From Bacteroidota bacterium (GTDB lineage: Bacteria > Bacteroidota > Bacteroidia > Flavobacteriales > Schleiferiaceae): DNA of 64,000 nt. The notes under the pieces were generated by a model. That model searched no databases, was not told where the DNA came from, and saw nothing but the letters and a program-made list of their open reading frames with translations. Where the stretch lies: the NCBI GenBank assembly GCA_003385605.1, contig QQUU01000082.1:62001-126000 (forward strand). Reading direction: 5' to 3'. The position numbers and the translations under genes are program-made. Positions 28,791-39,708 of this stretch are shown piece by piece. Positions within the stretch are counted from its first letter, which is position 1; each line of letters starts with the position of its first letter.

Positions 28791-28821
28791 AAAAAGCCCG
28801 CTCTTCGAGCGGGCTTTTTTG
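28791..28821. terminator. Bidirectional terminator after the methyltransferase gene
   Basis: AAAAGCCCGCTC and GAGCGGGCTTTT form a perfect stem closed by TTC, with T-runs usable in both directions. Confidence 0.9.
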
Positions 28822-28864
28822 AGTCTAAATATTTTGCGCTATGCGCGTCATAAATTGCACGGGT

Positions 28865-29653
28865 TTATTTCAACCACCCTGCAATCATTGCGTCCATCTT
28901 TTCCTCTTCTTCTTGAGCCAATACTGGGTCAACCAGGATACGACCGCTGTGCTCGTCAATCATGATTTTCTTGCGCTGTGCAAGTTCCATTTGACGTTGC
29001 GGTGGAATTACAAAGAAAGAACCGGCAGAAGCACCACGCTCAACTGAAACGACAGCAAGCTTGTTCTTAGTAGCCGAACGGATACGATCGTATGCTTCAA
29101 CCAAGCGCGCCTCAATCATTCCCTTGTACTCTTCGCTCTTTGCAAGAAGCATTTCTTCTTCTTTCTGCGTCTCAGCCATGATGCTGTCTAACTCGCTCAC
29201 CTTGTGCGTCAAGTGAGTCTTACGATCATTCAACTTCTCTACGCTTGCCTCGTTAGCTTCTTTCTTAGCTTCGATACGTGCTGAGAACTCGCGAATACGC
29301 TTTTCAGCCAATTGAATTTCCAATTCTTGGTATTCAATTTCCTTCGCAATTGCTTCGAACTCTCTGTTATTTCTAACTTGCTCTTGATCTTTTGCGTACT
29401 TCGCCATTTTCTCCTGGCTTTCCTTGATCAAAAGTTGTTTTTCCTTGATATCTACTTCTAGGTCAGCAATCTCATTGTTCACCTTTTCCATACGAGTCTC
29501 CATACCGGCTACTTCGTTTTCAAGATCTTCAACCTCCAATGGAAGCTCTCCGCGCATTGCACGAATTTCGTCTACACGACGATCAATGATTTGCAGATCG
29601 TAAAGCGCTCTTAATTTATCTTCTACGCTTAGCTCTTTTGCCTTCTTAGCCAT
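28865..29653 (-). CDS. Coiled-coil protein of the C4-zinc-ribbon (CT398-like) family, ribbon cysteines absent
   Basis: A 262-residue protein with a long antiparallel coiled coil (about residues 10-185, rich in Glu, Lys and Arg heptads) and a small C-terminal domain. Relatives end in a zinc ribbon with two CxxC pairs. Here the corresponding region reads GASAGSFFVIPPQRQ and IDEHSGRILVD, so Ser, Gly or Asp occupies the Cys positions while the rest of the signature is kept. The function is unknown; the Chlamydia homologue binds sigma-54 and flagellar-like partners. The frame extends to 29704, but the ATG at 29653 is one base after the Nif3-family stop and gives a normal start. Confidence 0.85.
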   Translation of the reverse strand: MAKKAKELSVEDKLRALYDLQIIDRRVDEIRAMRGELPLEVEDLENEVAGMETRMEKVNNEIADLEVDIKEKQLLIKESQEKMAKYAKDQEQVRNNREFEAIAKEIEYQELEIQLAEKRIREFSARIEAKKEANEASVEKLNDRKTHLTHKVSELDSIMAETQKEEEMLLAKSEEYKGMIEARLVEAYDRIRSATKNKLAVVSVERGASAGSFFVIPPQRQMELAQRKKIMIDEHSGRILVDPVLAQEEEEKMDAMIAGWLK

Positions 29654-29654
29654 A

Positions 29655-30746
29655 CTAATAGTACTGAATAGGGTTTGTGTTGACCTCAGTTTTGAGAACG
29701 GCAAATTTAGGGAATTTTTCCGAGAGTCTATCAGCTATGAGGTCGATTGTAAACTGCTCACTCTCAAAATGTCCCACATCAAAAATCGACAGACTGCCAT
29801 CCGCATCGAAAAATTGGTGGTATTTGTAATCCGCGGTGATAAAAACATCTGCTCCGCTGCCCTTTGCTGCTCCTAATAAGAAGCTGCCTGAACCGCCGCA
29901 TACAGCGACGCGCTTGACGGTTTCCTTCACTGCAGGTGTATATTTTATTGTCGTACCAAAAGCCTTTTTGACCAAGGCTAGAAATGCATCAAATTTCATT
30001 TCCTGGGCCAATTCACCCACGGCACCTGCACCATATTGGGTAGCCACATTTTCTACAGCCAACCACTCAAAGGCCATCTCCTCGTAAGGGTGTGCCGTTC
30101 GAGCAGCCTTCTCAACCGCCTTCTGGGCGAACGCAGGAACTATAAACTCTAGCTTAGCCTCTTCTACGAACTCGCGCTCTCCTACCCTTCCTATGACTGG
30201 ACTGGTCCCTTCAGTGCCTTTAAACGAACCTACACCTTCAGTTTTGAAGCTGCACTCTTCATAAGCACTTACCTTACCCCCTCCGGCATTAAATACAGCG
30301 GCCTCAAGTGTAGCAACATTGGACACAGGAACATAGACTTGGAATTTCTTCAAGGCATCTTTCATTGGACTTAGGATGGTATGATTCTCAATGCCTAAAA
30401 GCTCCATAATCTTCGCATTCACCCCCCAGAGCACATTGTCGAGGTTGGTATGAATAGCGTAGATAGCTACATCGTGCTTTATGGCCTTCATGACGACACG
30501 CTCGATATAACTTGAGCCATTGAACCGCTTCAATCCACCAAATACTATAGGATGGTGCGCAACAATAAGATGAATGTCCTTGGCAATAGCCTCATCAACC
30601 ACAGATTCCAAACAATCCAAAGCAACCAAAACGCCGTTGGTTTCCCAATCTCTGGAACCAACAATGAGTCCACTATTATCGTATGATTCTTGAAGTACCG
30701 GCGGCGCCCACAACTCCAATTCTTGAATAATTTCTCCAATTCGCAT
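29655..30746 (-). CDS. Nif3/DUF34 family dinuclear metal protein
   Basis: Conserved hexameric metal-binding protein of uncertain activity, often labelled GTP cyclohydrolase I type 2 homologue. The 363 residues show the split Nif3 domain with metal ligands in IVAHHPIVFGG, IHTNLDN and VGHFESEQ, and between them an inserted PII-like domain (about 130-235) as in other long bacterial forms. The frame begins at a TTG (30773) inside the upstream terminator, so the ATG at 30746 (MRIGEIIQELELWAPP) is taken. It is co-directional with the coiled-coil gene one base away; this pair is conserved in Bacteroidota as far as I know. Confidence 0.92.
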   Translation of the reverse strand: MRIGEIIQELELWAPPVLQESYDNSGLIVGSRDWETNGVLVALDCLESVVDEAIAKDIHLIVAHHPIVFGGLKRFNGSSYIERVVMKAIKHDVAIYAIHTNLDNVLWGVNAKIMELLGIENHTILSPMKDALKKFQVYVPVSNVATLEAAVFNAGGGKVSAYEECSFKTEGVGSFKGTEGTSPVIGRVGEREFVEEAKLEFIVPAFAQKAVEKAARTAHPYEEMAFEWLAVENVATQYGAGAVGELAQEMKFDAFLALVKKAFGTTIKYTPAVKETVKRVAVCGGSGSFLLGAAKGSGADVFITADYKYHQFFDADGSLSIFDVGHFESEQFTIDLIADRLSEKFPKFAVLKTEVNTNPIQYY

Positions 30747-30772
30747 AGACCCCCAAGTTAGGATTTTATCCA

Positions 30773-30808
30773 ATAAAAAACCCCTCGGACCTTTGGCCCG
30801 AGGGGTTC
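30773..30808 (-). terminator. Terminator after rpsA
   Basis: On the minus strand AACCCCTCGG and CCGAGGGGTT form the main stem around GCC-AAA-GGT, followed by TTTTTT. Confidence 0.9.
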
Positions 30809-30832
30809 GTGAGTTATCTCGAAAAATTCAGC

Positions 30833-32701
30833 TTATTTACTGCCTTTTTCCATCTGCTCTTTAAGAGCCGCCAACGCATCTAGATCACCCATTGTTGAGC
30901 GCTCAACGTTTTGGTTTGGCACATTAACGTTTCCGCCTTTGTTACCACCACGGCCTGTGTTCTTCTTCAACTCAACCTCTTTGTATGTACCCACGTGAGA
31001 CACAACGATACGACGGTTGTCTTTGTTGAATTCGATCACTACGAACTCAGCAGTTTCGCCTTTTTCTAGCTTACCACCATTTTCTTTAGTAATGTGACGC
31101 GCAGGACAGTAAGCTTCGACACCTTCGTGCTCGGCAAAACTTACATCACCACCTTTATCACCTGAGTTAATCATAGTACCAGTAACCTTGTTACCAACTT
31201 TGAATGTTACAGCGTAAGCATCCCAAGGGTTATCAGTTACTTGCTTATGACCCAAGCTCAAACGACGGTTTTCCGCGTCGATATCCATAACTACTACTTC
31301 TAGTTTAGCACCGATAGAAGTAAATTCAGACGGATGCTTCACTTTCTTCGTCCAGCTTAGATCAGAAATATGGATCAAACCATCAATTCCTTCTTCAAGC
31401 TCTAAGAAGATACCGAAGTTCGTGAAGTTACGAACGGTACCAGCATGCGTTGATCCTTGAGGATATTTTGTAGTAATATCAGTCCATGGATCAGTAGTCA
31501 ATTGCTTGATACCAAGGCTCATCTTACGCTCCTCGCGATCTAGAGTCAATACCTCAGCTTCTACTGCATCACCAACTTTCATGAAGTCACCAGCGCTGCG
31601 CAAGTGAGCTGACCAGCTCATTTCGCTTACGTGGATCAAACCTTCAACACCTGGCAGTACTTCTACGAATGCACCGTAATCAGCAAGTACTACTACTTTA
31701 CCTGTTACTTTATCGCCAACGCTCAAATTCTCGTCAAGAGCATCCCATGGGTGCTTCTCAAGTTGCTTAAGACCTAACTGGATACGAGTCTTGCCTTCGT
31801 CGAAGTCTAGAATTACAACGTTGATTTTCTGATCCAATTCTACTACCTCTGACGGGTGGTTGATACGACTCCAGCTCAAATCTGTAATATGAACTAGACC
31901 ATCTACGCCACCAAGGTCGATGAATACACCGTAAGATGTGATGTTTTTAACCACACCTTCCAATACTTGACCTTTCTCGAGTTTCGAGATGATTTCTTTT
32001 TTCTGTTCTTCAAGATCTGCTTCGATAAGCGCCTTGTGAGAAACAACAACGTTTTTGAATTCGTGGTTGATTTTAACCACTTTGAATTCCATTGTTTTAT
32101 CTACGTATTGGTCGTAATCGCGGATTGGCTTAACGTCAATCTGTGATCCTGGCAAGAACGCCTCTAGACCGAATACATCTACGATCATACCACCCTTAGT
32201 ACGAGCTTTAACGTAACCCTTAACGATTTCATCGTTATCGTGTGCTTCGTTAACGCGATCCCAAGCCTTGATAGAACGTGCTTTTCTGTGAGAAAGAACT
32301 AGCTGTCCGTACTTGTCTTCTTGACGATCAACCAATACCTCAACAGTATCACCTACTGCCAATTCTGGGTTGTAACGGAACTCATTCAAACTAACAACAC
32401 CTTCACTCTTAGAGTTGATGTCGATGATTACTTCGCGATCTGTCTTAGAAGTTACTTTACCTTCTACTACTTGATGCTCTACAGAAGAACCTAATGTTTC
32501 TTCGTACAATGCCGCCAAAGCCTCACGCTCTTCGTTCACTGCAGTTTCACCACCTTCAACATCGTCCCAGCTAAATGCTGGCTCTTCAGTTACAGTTTCT
32601 TCAACTGCTGGTGCTTCAACTTTTTCTTCTGCTTTTGGAGCCTCCTGAGCTGGAGCCTCTTGTTGTACCTCTTCTTGTGGTACTTGATTCTCTTCTGACA
32701 T
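30833..32701 (-). CDS. rpsA: 30S ribosomal protein S1
   Basis: mRNA-binding ribosomal protein that helps recruit transcripts lacking strong Shine-Dalgarno sequences, relevant in a genome where most starts have none. The 622 residues have six S1/OB domains, recognisable at VVEGKVTSKTDREVIID, VKGYVKARTKGGMIVDV, LEGVVKNITSYGVFIDL, VTGKVVVLADYGAFVEV, HAGTVRNFTNFGIFLEL and a divergent sixth near residue 520. They are preceded by a Glu/Ala/Pro-rich acidic segment of about 75 residues and followed by a Gly/Asn-rich basic tail. It is monocistronic, with a long leader and its own terminator. Confidence 0.97.
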   Translation of the reverse strand: MSEENQVPQEEVQQEAPAQEAPKAEEKVEAPAVEETVTEEPAFSWDDVEGGETAVNEEREALAALYEETLGSSVEHQVVEGKVTSKTDREVIIDINSKSEGVVSLNEFRYNPELAVGDTVEVLVDRQEDKYGQLVLSHRKARSIKAWDRVNEAHDNDEIVKGYVKARTKGGMIVDVFGLEAFLPGSQIDVKPIRDYDQYVDKTMEFKVVKINHEFKNVVVSHKALIEADLEEQKKEIISKLEKGQVLEGVVKNITSYGVFIDLGGVDGLVHITDLSWSRINHPSEVVELDQKINVVILDFDEGKTRIQLGLKQLEKHPWDALDENLSVGDKVTGKVVVLADYGAFVEVLPGVEGLIHVSEMSWSAHLRSAGDFMKVGDAVEAEVLTLDREERKMSLGIKQLTTDPWTDITTKYPQGSTHAGTVRNFTNFGIFLELEEGIDGLIHISDLSWTKKVKHPSEFTSIGAKLEVVVMDIDAENRRLSLGHKQVTDNPWDAYAVTFKVGNKVTGTMINSGDKGGDVSFAEHEGVEAYCPARHITKENGGKLEKGETAEFVVIEFNKDNRRIVVSHVGTYKEVELKKNTGRGGNKGGNVNVPNQNVERSTMGDLDALAALKEQMEKGSK

Positions 32702-32812
32702 GAGAGATTTACTTGTATCTCAGGACTTTACATGCTATTCTCACTAGCCCTTGAGAGGGTTTTTTCTTTTTCAAATGCCCATTGGAAGCATGCTTCGTGT
32801 CCAAAAGGGGTG

Positions 32813-32820
32813 CAAATATA
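32813..32820 (-). promoter_or_regulatory. Candidate -7 element for rpsA
   Basis: TATATTTG on the minus strand fits TAnnTTTG. It would give an rpsA leader of about 100 nt, unusually long for this window. The -33 position has no clear TTG. Confidence 0.4.
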
Positions 32821-32851
32821 CAACTATTGGCCTAGAAATCTTATAGTTAGC

Positions 32852-32886
32852 AATAAAAAACCCCGGAGCGCTTCGCACTCCGGGGC
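32852..32886 (-). terminator. Terminator after gltA
   Basis: On the minus strand CCCCGGAG and CTCCGGGG form a GC-rich stem, extended by TGCG/CGC pairs and closed by AA, with a following TTTTTTATT. Confidence 0.92.
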
Positions 32887-32908
32887 CAGTATTTTTCTAC
32901 GCTAAACC

Positions 32909-34213
32909 TTACTTATCGAACTGCTTCTTAAGTAGCTCAGTAGTTGTTGATCCTGGACGCTCAATCGGCATACCCATCGCACGATCCAAAATCAAATTAG
33001 CCAATGTTCCTAGCGAACGTGCTACACCAAACAATACTGTGTAGAATTCATACTCTACAAAGCCATAATGCGTCAACAATTGACCACTATGTGCATCCAC
33101 ATTAGGCCAAGGGTTCTTCACTTTACCTGTAGCCGCCAAGATATCTGGCACTACTTCGTAGACCATACTTACGATCTTGAAAAGCTCGTCGTTCGGCATT
33201 TTCGCTTGAGCAAACTCACGTTGTGCAGTGTAACGTGGATCCGTCTTACGCAATACTGCGTGACCGAAACCTGGAATTACCTTACCTGAAGCCAAAGTTT
33301 GCTTACAGTAGTTCGCAATCTGTTCTTTAGTTGGCAAACCACCACCTAATTCTTGACGCATATTGTTGATCCAACGAATAACCTCTTGGTTAGCAAGTCC
33401 ATGCAATGGACCAGCCAAACCGTTCATACCCGCAGCAAAGCTCAAATAAGCATCACTCAAAGCAGAACCTACAAGGTGTACAGTATGTGCACTTACATTA
33501 CCTCCCTCGTGGTCAGCGTGGATGGTCAAATACATACGCATCAACTCTTTGAACTCGTCACCGTCAAAACCTAGCATGTGTGCGAAGTTACCCGCCCAAT
33601 CTAGTTTCGGATCTGGTTCGATATGCTGGTCGTTGTGGTACATTCTGCGGTAGATGTACGCAGCAACACGTGGAAGACGAGCGATCAAATTCATGCTATC
33701 CTCGTAAGTTGCATCCCAGTACTCGCTCTTGTGAACACCAGCCGCATATGCCTTTGCAAATTCACTTTCTGTTCTCATCGCCATTATGGCAATAGAAAAC
33801 TGTGTCATTGGGTGCGTGCGCGTTGGTAGGGCATCAATTGCCTTGAATACATGTACTGGAACGTTATTACGACGAACCCAGTTGTTACTCAAACGACGCG
33901 CCTGATCTTCCGTTGGAAGCTCATTCATCAACATTAAGTGAAATAGTCCTTCAGGCAATGGCTGCTCGCCTCCTGGATACTTCGGAAGCTTCTCTTGAAG
34001 TTCAGGAATACTGTATCCGCGGAAACGAATACCCTCTTCAGGATCAAGCTTTGAAGTTTCACAAATCAATGCTGGCATGCCGCGCATACCCCCGTATAGT
34101 TGTCCCAACTTAATCTCACCAACCTTCTGATCAGCATTCTCTTTCAAGAATGCTTTAGTATCAGCTACGATTGATGGGAATGTGTCGCGAAACTGCTCTT
34201 TAATTTTGTCCAT
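32909..34213 (-). CDS. gltA: Citrate synthase, eukaryotic mitochondrial type
   Basis: Condenses oxaloacetate and acetyl-CoA to citrate, entering the TCA cycle. The 434-residue protein resembles mitochondrial (type I) rather than E. coli-type (hexameric) citrate synthases: [60 protein letters not shown] and [12 protein letters not shown] are nearly the animal sequences. Catalytic residues correspond to His in GPLHGLANQ, His in GFGHAVLR and Asp in NVDAHSG. No N-terminal NADH-regulatory extension typical of the E. coli enzyme is seen. It follows eno by 15 bp, the last gene of carA-eno-gltA. Confidence 0.96.
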   Translation of the reverse strand: MDKIKEQFRDTFPSIVADTKAFLKENADQKVGEIKLGQLYGGMRGMPALICETSKLDPEEGIRFRGYSIPELQEKLPKYPGGEQPLPEGLFHLMLMNELPTEDQARRLSNNWVRRNNVPVHVFKAIDALPTRTHPMTQFSIAIMAMRTESEFAKAYAAGVHKSEYWDATYEDSMNLIARLPRVAAYIYRRMYHNDQHIEPDPKLDWAGNFAHMLGFDGDEFKELMRMYLTIHADHEGGNVSAHTVHLVGSALSDAYLSFAAGMNGLAGPLHGLANQEVIRWINNMRQELGGGLPTKEQIANYCKQTLASGKVIPGFGHAVLRKTDPRYTAQREFAQAKMPNDELFKIVSMVYEVVPDILAATGKVKNPWPNVDAHSGQLLTHYGFVEYEFYTVLFGVARSLGTLANLILDRAMGMPIERPGSTTTELLKKQFDK

Positions 34214-34228
34214 GACAGGTGTTTGGAT

Positions 34229-35536
<1,308 letters not shown>

Positions 35537-35555
35537 TTAGTTAGTGTGTTGTGTC

Positions 35556-36656
35556 TTAGTTGTTTTTGATGTTCTCGATAAACGAATCAAAAAGATATCG
35601 GCTATCGTGTGGGCCCGGAGAAGCCTCAGGGTGGTATTGGACGGAGAAACAATTTGCATCGGTTCTTTTTATACCCGCAACGGTTTGGTCGTTTAGGTGG
35701 ACGTGAGTTAATGCCACATTATCTGAAGCCTCAACATCTTCCATCTTAACCACGAATCCGTGATTCTGCGAAGTAATTTCACCTAATCCAGTCTCCACAT
35801 TCTTAACCGGGTGATTAATCCCACGGTGACCGTTATGCATTTTATAGGTATTCAAACCGCTTGCTAGCGCAATCATCTGGTGTCCCAGACAAATACCAAA
35901 TACCGGCAGACCAGAAGCAATACCTTTGGACACCTCAGCTACTACCTCTGGAGAAGCAGCAGGATCACCAGGACCGTTGGAGTAGAACAATCCGTTAGGG
36001 TTCCACGCCATCATCTCTTCTGTTGAGGTATTGTATGGGAAGACCTTTACTCGAGCTCCACGATCTGTCAAACATTTTACAATGTTATTCTTGATACCGA
36101 GGTCCAATGCGGCAACACGAATCTCACTATCGGCAGGACCTACTTCATATGCCTCCTTGGTGCTTACCACTGGTGCCAATGCAAGTCCTTCCATATTTGG
36201 GCATTTTTTAAGCTCCTCTTTGAGCCCTTCTACATCGTGGATTTCCGTAGAAATAATTGCATTCATCGCACCCGCATCGCGTATGTGACGAACCAATGCA
36301 CGAGTATCGATATCCTTAATAGCAACCTTCCCTTCTTTTTCGAAATACCCATATAGGCTGTCCGATTTTCCAGCACGTGAAGCAACTTCACTAAAGTTCT
36401 TGGTGATCAAACCAGCAATTTGAATCTTTCCTGATTCTATTTCCTCAGCGTGAACACCATAGTTACCAATATGAGAAGTAGCCATTACCATAAGCTGACC
36501 GAAGTACGACGGATCTGTGAAGATCTCTTGGTAACCAGTCATACCTGTGTTGAAGCAAATCTCCCCATAGGCAGTGCCGTCAAGCCCTGTGGAAGTACCA
36601 TAAAATACAGTACCGTCCTCGAGGAGTAGCGTTGCCTTTTTAGTTGAATTATCCAT
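35556..36656 (-). CDS. carA: Carbamoyl-phosphate synthase small subunit
   Basis: Glutamine amidotransferase subunit that supplies ammonia to CarB for carbamoyl phosphate, used in pyrimidine and arginine synthesis. The 366 residues have the N-terminal CarA domain (LLEDGTVFYGTSTG, EICFNTGMTGYQEI) and a class I amidotransferase domain with nucleophile Cys in FGICLGHQ and the His-Glu pair in QYHPEASPGPHDS. carB is not adjacent. The gene begins 14 bp after a strong hairpin with a T-run that follows rplQ; see the terminator entry for a possible attenuation arrangement. Confidence 0.97.
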   Translation of the reverse strand: MDNSTKKATLLLEDGTVFYGTSTGLDGTAYGEICFNTGMTGYQEIFTDPSYFGQLMVMATSHIGNYGVHAEEIESGKIQIAGLITKNFSEVASRAGKSDSLYGYFEKEGKVAIKDIDTRALVRHIRDAGAMNAIISTEIHDVEGLKEELKKCPNMEGLALAPVVSTKEAYEVGPADSEIRVAALDLGIKNNIVKCLTDRGARVKVFPYNTSTEEMMAWNPNGLFYSNGPGDPAASPEVVAEVSKGIASGLPVFGICLGHQMIALASGLNTYKMHNGHRGINHPVKNVETGLGEITSQNHGFVVKMEDVEASDNVALTHVHLNDQTVAGIKRTDANCFSVQYHPEASPGPHDSRYLFDSFIENIKNN

Positions 36657-36670
36657 GAGTGTCAGTTTCT

Positions 36671-36708
36671 AAAAAAAAGGGGAAATAGGCCCAAGACCTA
36701 ATTCCCCT
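36671..36708 (-). terminator. rplQ terminator / possible carA attenuator
   Basis: On the minus strand AGGGGAA and TTCCCCT form a stem, continued past one T-T mismatch by TAGG/CCTA, and followed by a run of T at 36677-36671. The carA ATG is 14 bp further. Upstream, AAATAGGTC (36734-36726) is complementary to GGCCTATTT in the 3' arm (9 bp with one G-U), which could form a competing antiterminator. The hairpin is plain in the sequence; regulation by switching is inference. Confidence 0.75.
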
Positions 36709-36751
36709 CTAAATTAATCAACAAAGACCTATTTGGTGCATTTGTCTATTC

Positions 36752-37258
36752 TTATTCAGCAGATTCTTCCTTAGTATCCTCTACCGCTACTTCTTCAGTA
36801 ACTGCCTCTGCTGCAGGAGCAGGAGCCGCTTCTTCAGTAGTCGCTTTTGAACGGCGGCTACGACGAGTAGTTTTCTTCTTCTCTTCTTTTGTGTACAATT
36901 CGTTGAAATCAACCAACTCTACCATACACATCTCAGCGTTATCACCAAGACGATTACCCGTTTTGATAATGCGAGTGTAGCCACCTGGACGGTCACCCAC
37001 TTTAGGACCTACTACAGTGAACAACTCAGTTACGGCATGTTTGTTTCTCAATGCAGAGAATGCTGTACGACGGTTGTGTGTAGTATTTTCTTTCGCACGA
37101 GTAATCAGAGGCTCAACGAACTTACGTAACTCTTTCGCCTTTTGCACAGTCGTGTTGATGCGCTTGTGCTCAATAAGAGAACCAGCCATGTTGCTCAACA
37201 TCGCCTTTCTGTGCGCAGTCTTTCTACCGAGGTGATTATTTTTCTTACCGTGTCTCAT
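36752..37258 (-). CDS. rplQ: 50S ribosomal protein L17 with extended C-terminus
   Basis: Large-subunit protein near the exit-tunnel face. The L17 core occupies about residues 1-115 ([38 protein letters not shown]). It is followed by a basic stretch and an Ala/Glu/Pro-rich acidic tail of about 45 residues, of the kind common in Bacteroidota L17. It is the last gene of the ribosomal supercluster, 2 bp after rpoA. Confidence 0.97.
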   Translation of the reverse strand: MRHGKKNNHLGRKTAHRKAMLSNMAGSLIEHKRINTTVQKAKELRKFVEPLITRAKENTTHNRRTAFSALRNKHAVTELFTVVGPKVGDRPGGYTRIIKTGNRLGDNAEMCMVELVDFNELYTKEEKKKTTRRSRRSKATTEEAAPAPAAEAVTEEVAVEDTKEESAE

Positions 37259-37260
37259 TT

Positions 37261-38253
37261 TTATTCTTTATCGAGCTTGTATTTAGAAATATCCATTCCA
37301 AAGCTCAAGTTTTTACTATCAACTAACTCTTCCAATTCAGTAAGTGACTTCTTACCGAAGTTGCGGAACTTCATCAAATCTGACTTCGAGTACGTTACCA
37401 AATCTCCTAAGGTATCTACCTCTGCAGCCTTCAAACAGTTCAAAGCACGAACGCTCAAGTCCATATCGTGAAGCTTAGTCTTCAACAACTGACGCATGTG
37501 CAATGCTTCTTCATCGTAGCTTTCAGTTTCAGCACTTTCTTCGTCCTCAAGACTAATGCGCTCATCGCTGAACAACATGAAGTGGTGAATCAAAATTTTA
37601 GCTGCTTCAGTTAGAGCATCTTTTGGTAGAATTGAACCATCAGTCTCAATCTCCATAACTAACTTTTCAAAGTCAGTCTTCTGCTCTACACGATAGTTCT
37701 CAATAGAGTACTTCACGTTCTTGATTGGCGTATAGATGCTGTCAAGAGCAATAGTTCCAATCGGAGCATCTGCTTTCTTGTTCACTTCTGCACCAACATA
37801 ACCACGACCCTTTTCGATCACCACTTCCATAGAAAGGTTCACGCTCGCGTCCATGTTACAGATCACCAAATCTGGGTTCAATACCTGGAATGAAGTAATG
37901 TGTGCCGCTAAATCGCCAGCTAGCAACTGCTCTTTACCGCTAACAGAGAACTTTACAGTTTCTGTATCAACAGATTCGATTTGTTGCTTAAAGCGAACTT
38001 GCTTTAGGTTTAGAACAATTTCAGTTACATCTTCTACAACACCTTCAATTGTGCTGAATTCGTGATCTACGCCGTCAATTCTCAAAGAAGTCAAAGCGAA
38101 TCCTTCAAGTCCTGAAAGCAATACTCTACGAAGTGCATTACCGACTGTTAAACCGTAGCCTGGCTCTAAAGGTCTGAACTCGAACTGACCATCTTTGTCA
38201 GTCGACGCGTTCATGATTACTTTATCCGGCTTTTGGAAATTAAGAATAGCCAT
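37261..38253 (-). CDS. rpoA: RNA polymerase subunit alpha
   Basis: Scaffold subunit for polymerase assembly. The N-terminal dimerisation domain (about 1-230) contains [21 protein letters not shown] and [12 protein letters not shown]. The C-terminal domain (about 255-325), joined by an acidic linker, has the two helix-hairpin-helix motifs ([32 protein letters not shown]) that bind UP elements and activators. The 330 residues are typical; the gene is placed between rpsD and rplQ as in most bacteria. Confidence 0.98.
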   Translation of the reverse strand: MAILNFQKPDKVIMNASTDKDGQFEFRPLEPGYGLTVGNALRRVLLSGLEGFALTSLRIDGVDHEFSTIEGVVEDVTEIVLNLKQVRFKQQIESVDTETVKFSVSGKEQLLAGDLAAHITSFQVLNPDLVICNMDASVNLSMEVVIEKGRGYVGAEVNKKADAPIGTIALDSIYTPIKNVKYSIENYRVEQKTDFEKLVMEIETDGSILPKDALTEAAKILIHHFMLFSDERISLEDEESAETESYDEEALHMRQLLKTKLHDMDLSVRALNCLKAAEVDTLGDLVTYSKSDLMKFRNFGKKSLTELEELVDSKNLSFGMDISKYKLDKE

Positions 38254-38275
38254 ATTAAATGGGTATAAGGTGTTA

Positions 38276-38881
38276 TTATTTCGAGTACAATTCGACGATC
38301 AACTGCTCCTTGATATTCTCAGGGATTGCATCACGTGAAGGTACACTTAGGAAAGTTCCTTCCATTTTACTTTCGTTCCACTCCAACCATGGGTATTCGC
38401 CGTTGCTAGATGCAAGAGCATCAGCAATAACTACCAATGATTTAGACTTTTCACGAACGCCAATTACATCACCAGGCTTCACATTCATTGATGGAATGCT
38501 TGCAAGCTCTCCGTTCAAAGTGATGTGACGGTGACCTACCAACTGACGTGCAGCATCACGAGTCTTACCAAGACCTAAACGGAATACTACGTTGTCAAGA
38601 CGGCTCTCACAAAGTTGCAACAGAACATCACCCGTTTTGCCTTTACTTCTAGACGCCTTGTCGAACATGTTTGCAAACTGACGCTCCAAAATACCGTAAG
38701 TGTATTTTGCTTTTTGCTTCTCTTGCAACTGAACTGCGTATTCGCTCTTCTTACCACGACGACGGGCATTACCGTGTTGTCCTGGAGCATATTTGCGCTT
38801 TTCGAAAGAGCTATCTGGGCCAAAGATAGGCTCGCCCATACGACGTGCAATCTTTGTTTTTGGTCCTCTATATCTTGCCAT
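38276..38881 (-). CDS. rpsD: 30S ribosomal protein S4
   Basis: Primary 16S rRNA-binding protein that starts 30S body assembly. The 201-residue protein has an S4 RNA-binding domain (about 90-155; [29 protein letters not shown]). The N-terminal domain lacks the zinc-binding cysteines of the C+ form (no Cys in the first 75 residues), so it is the zinc-free type. Confidence 0.97.
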   Translation of the reverse strand: MARYRGPKTKIARRMGEPIFGPDSSFEKRKYAPGQHGNARRRGKKSEYAVQLQEKQKAKYTYGILERQFANMFDKASRSKGKTGDVLLQLCESRLDNVVFRLGLGKTRDAARQLVGHRHITLNGELASIPSMNVKPGDVIGVREKSKSLVVIADALASSNGEYPWLEWNESKMEGTFLSVPSRDAIPENIKEQLIVELYSK

Positions 38882-38903
38882 AATACTTTTCTTCTACTAA
38901 TTA

Positions 38904-39296
38904 TTAAACGCGACGTTTCTTAGGTGCACGACAACCGTTGTGAGGTGTTGGTGTGATGTCAATGATTTCTACCACTTCAATACCCAAGTTGTGCAAAGAA
39001 CGGATAGCACTCTCGCGACCGTTACCAGGACCCTTTACGTATGCTTTAACTTTCTTCAAGCCCGCCTCAAGTGCAACGCGACCACAATCCTCTGCTGCCA
39101 TTTGAGCTGCGTAAGGAGTGTTTTTCTTGCTTCCGCGGAATCCCATCTTACCTGCTGAAGACCAAGAGATAACCTGACCTTGCTGATTTGTCAATGAGAT
39201 AATGATATTGTTGAACGAAGATCCGATGTGTGCTTCACCCATCGCTTCTACGCGTACTTTACGCTTCTTCGTCTGTTTTGCTTGTTTCTTAGCCAT
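38904..39296 (-). CDS. rpsK: 30S ribosomal protein S11
   Basis: Platform protein contacting the Shine-Dalgarno/anti-Shine-Dalgarno region of 16S rRNA. The 130 residues include [17 protein letters not shown] and the strongly conserved end [18 protein letters not shown]. The N-terminal Lys/Gln-rich segment is short and basic, as is usual. Confidence 0.97.
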   Translation of the reverse strand: MAKKQAKQTKKRKVRVEAMGEAHIGSSFNNIIISLTNQQGQVISWSSAGKMGFRGSKKNTPYAAQMAAEDCGRVALEAGLKKVKAYVKGPGNGRESAIRSLHNLGIEVVEIIDITPTPHNGCRAPKKRRV

Positions 39297-39308
39297 AACT
39301 AATAACTA

Positions 39309-39686
39309 TTATTTAGTTGCTTTTTTCTTGTTAGCAACTGTTTTTCTCTTACCCTTTCTCGTACGAGAGTTGTTCTTTGTACGTTGGCCACGTAGTGGAA
39401 GACCCACACGGTGACGGATACCACGGTTACAACCGATGTCCATCATACGCTTAATGTTCAACTGAATCTCTGAACGCAACTCACCTTCTACGATGTATTC
39501 GTCAGCGATTACACCACGAATGGTAGTCAACTGATCATCAGTCCACTCTTGAACTTTAACATCTTCGTGAACCCCTGCTTTCGCCAAGATCTCTTTAGAA
39601 CGGCTCAATCCAACACCATAGATGTAAGTTAGACCGATAACACCGCGCTTAGTTCTAGGTAAATCTACCCCTGCAATCCTTGCCAT
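39309..39686 (-). CDS. rpsM: 30S ribosomal protein S13
   Basis: Head protein forming bridges with the 50S subunit. The 125-residue protein starts [20 protein letters not shown] and ends in the basic tail after [19 protein letters not shown], which reaches the decoding region. It is separated from rpsK by 12 bp. Confidence 0.97.
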   Translation of the reverse strand: MARIAGVDLPRTKRGVIGLTYIYGVGLSRSKEILAKAGVHEDVKVQEWTDDQLTTIRGVIADEYIVEGELRSEIQLNIKRMMDIGCNRGIRHRVGLPLRGQRTKNNSRTRKGKRKTVANKKKATK

Positions 39687-39708
39687 AGTATTCTTTCTAT
39701 TATATCAA

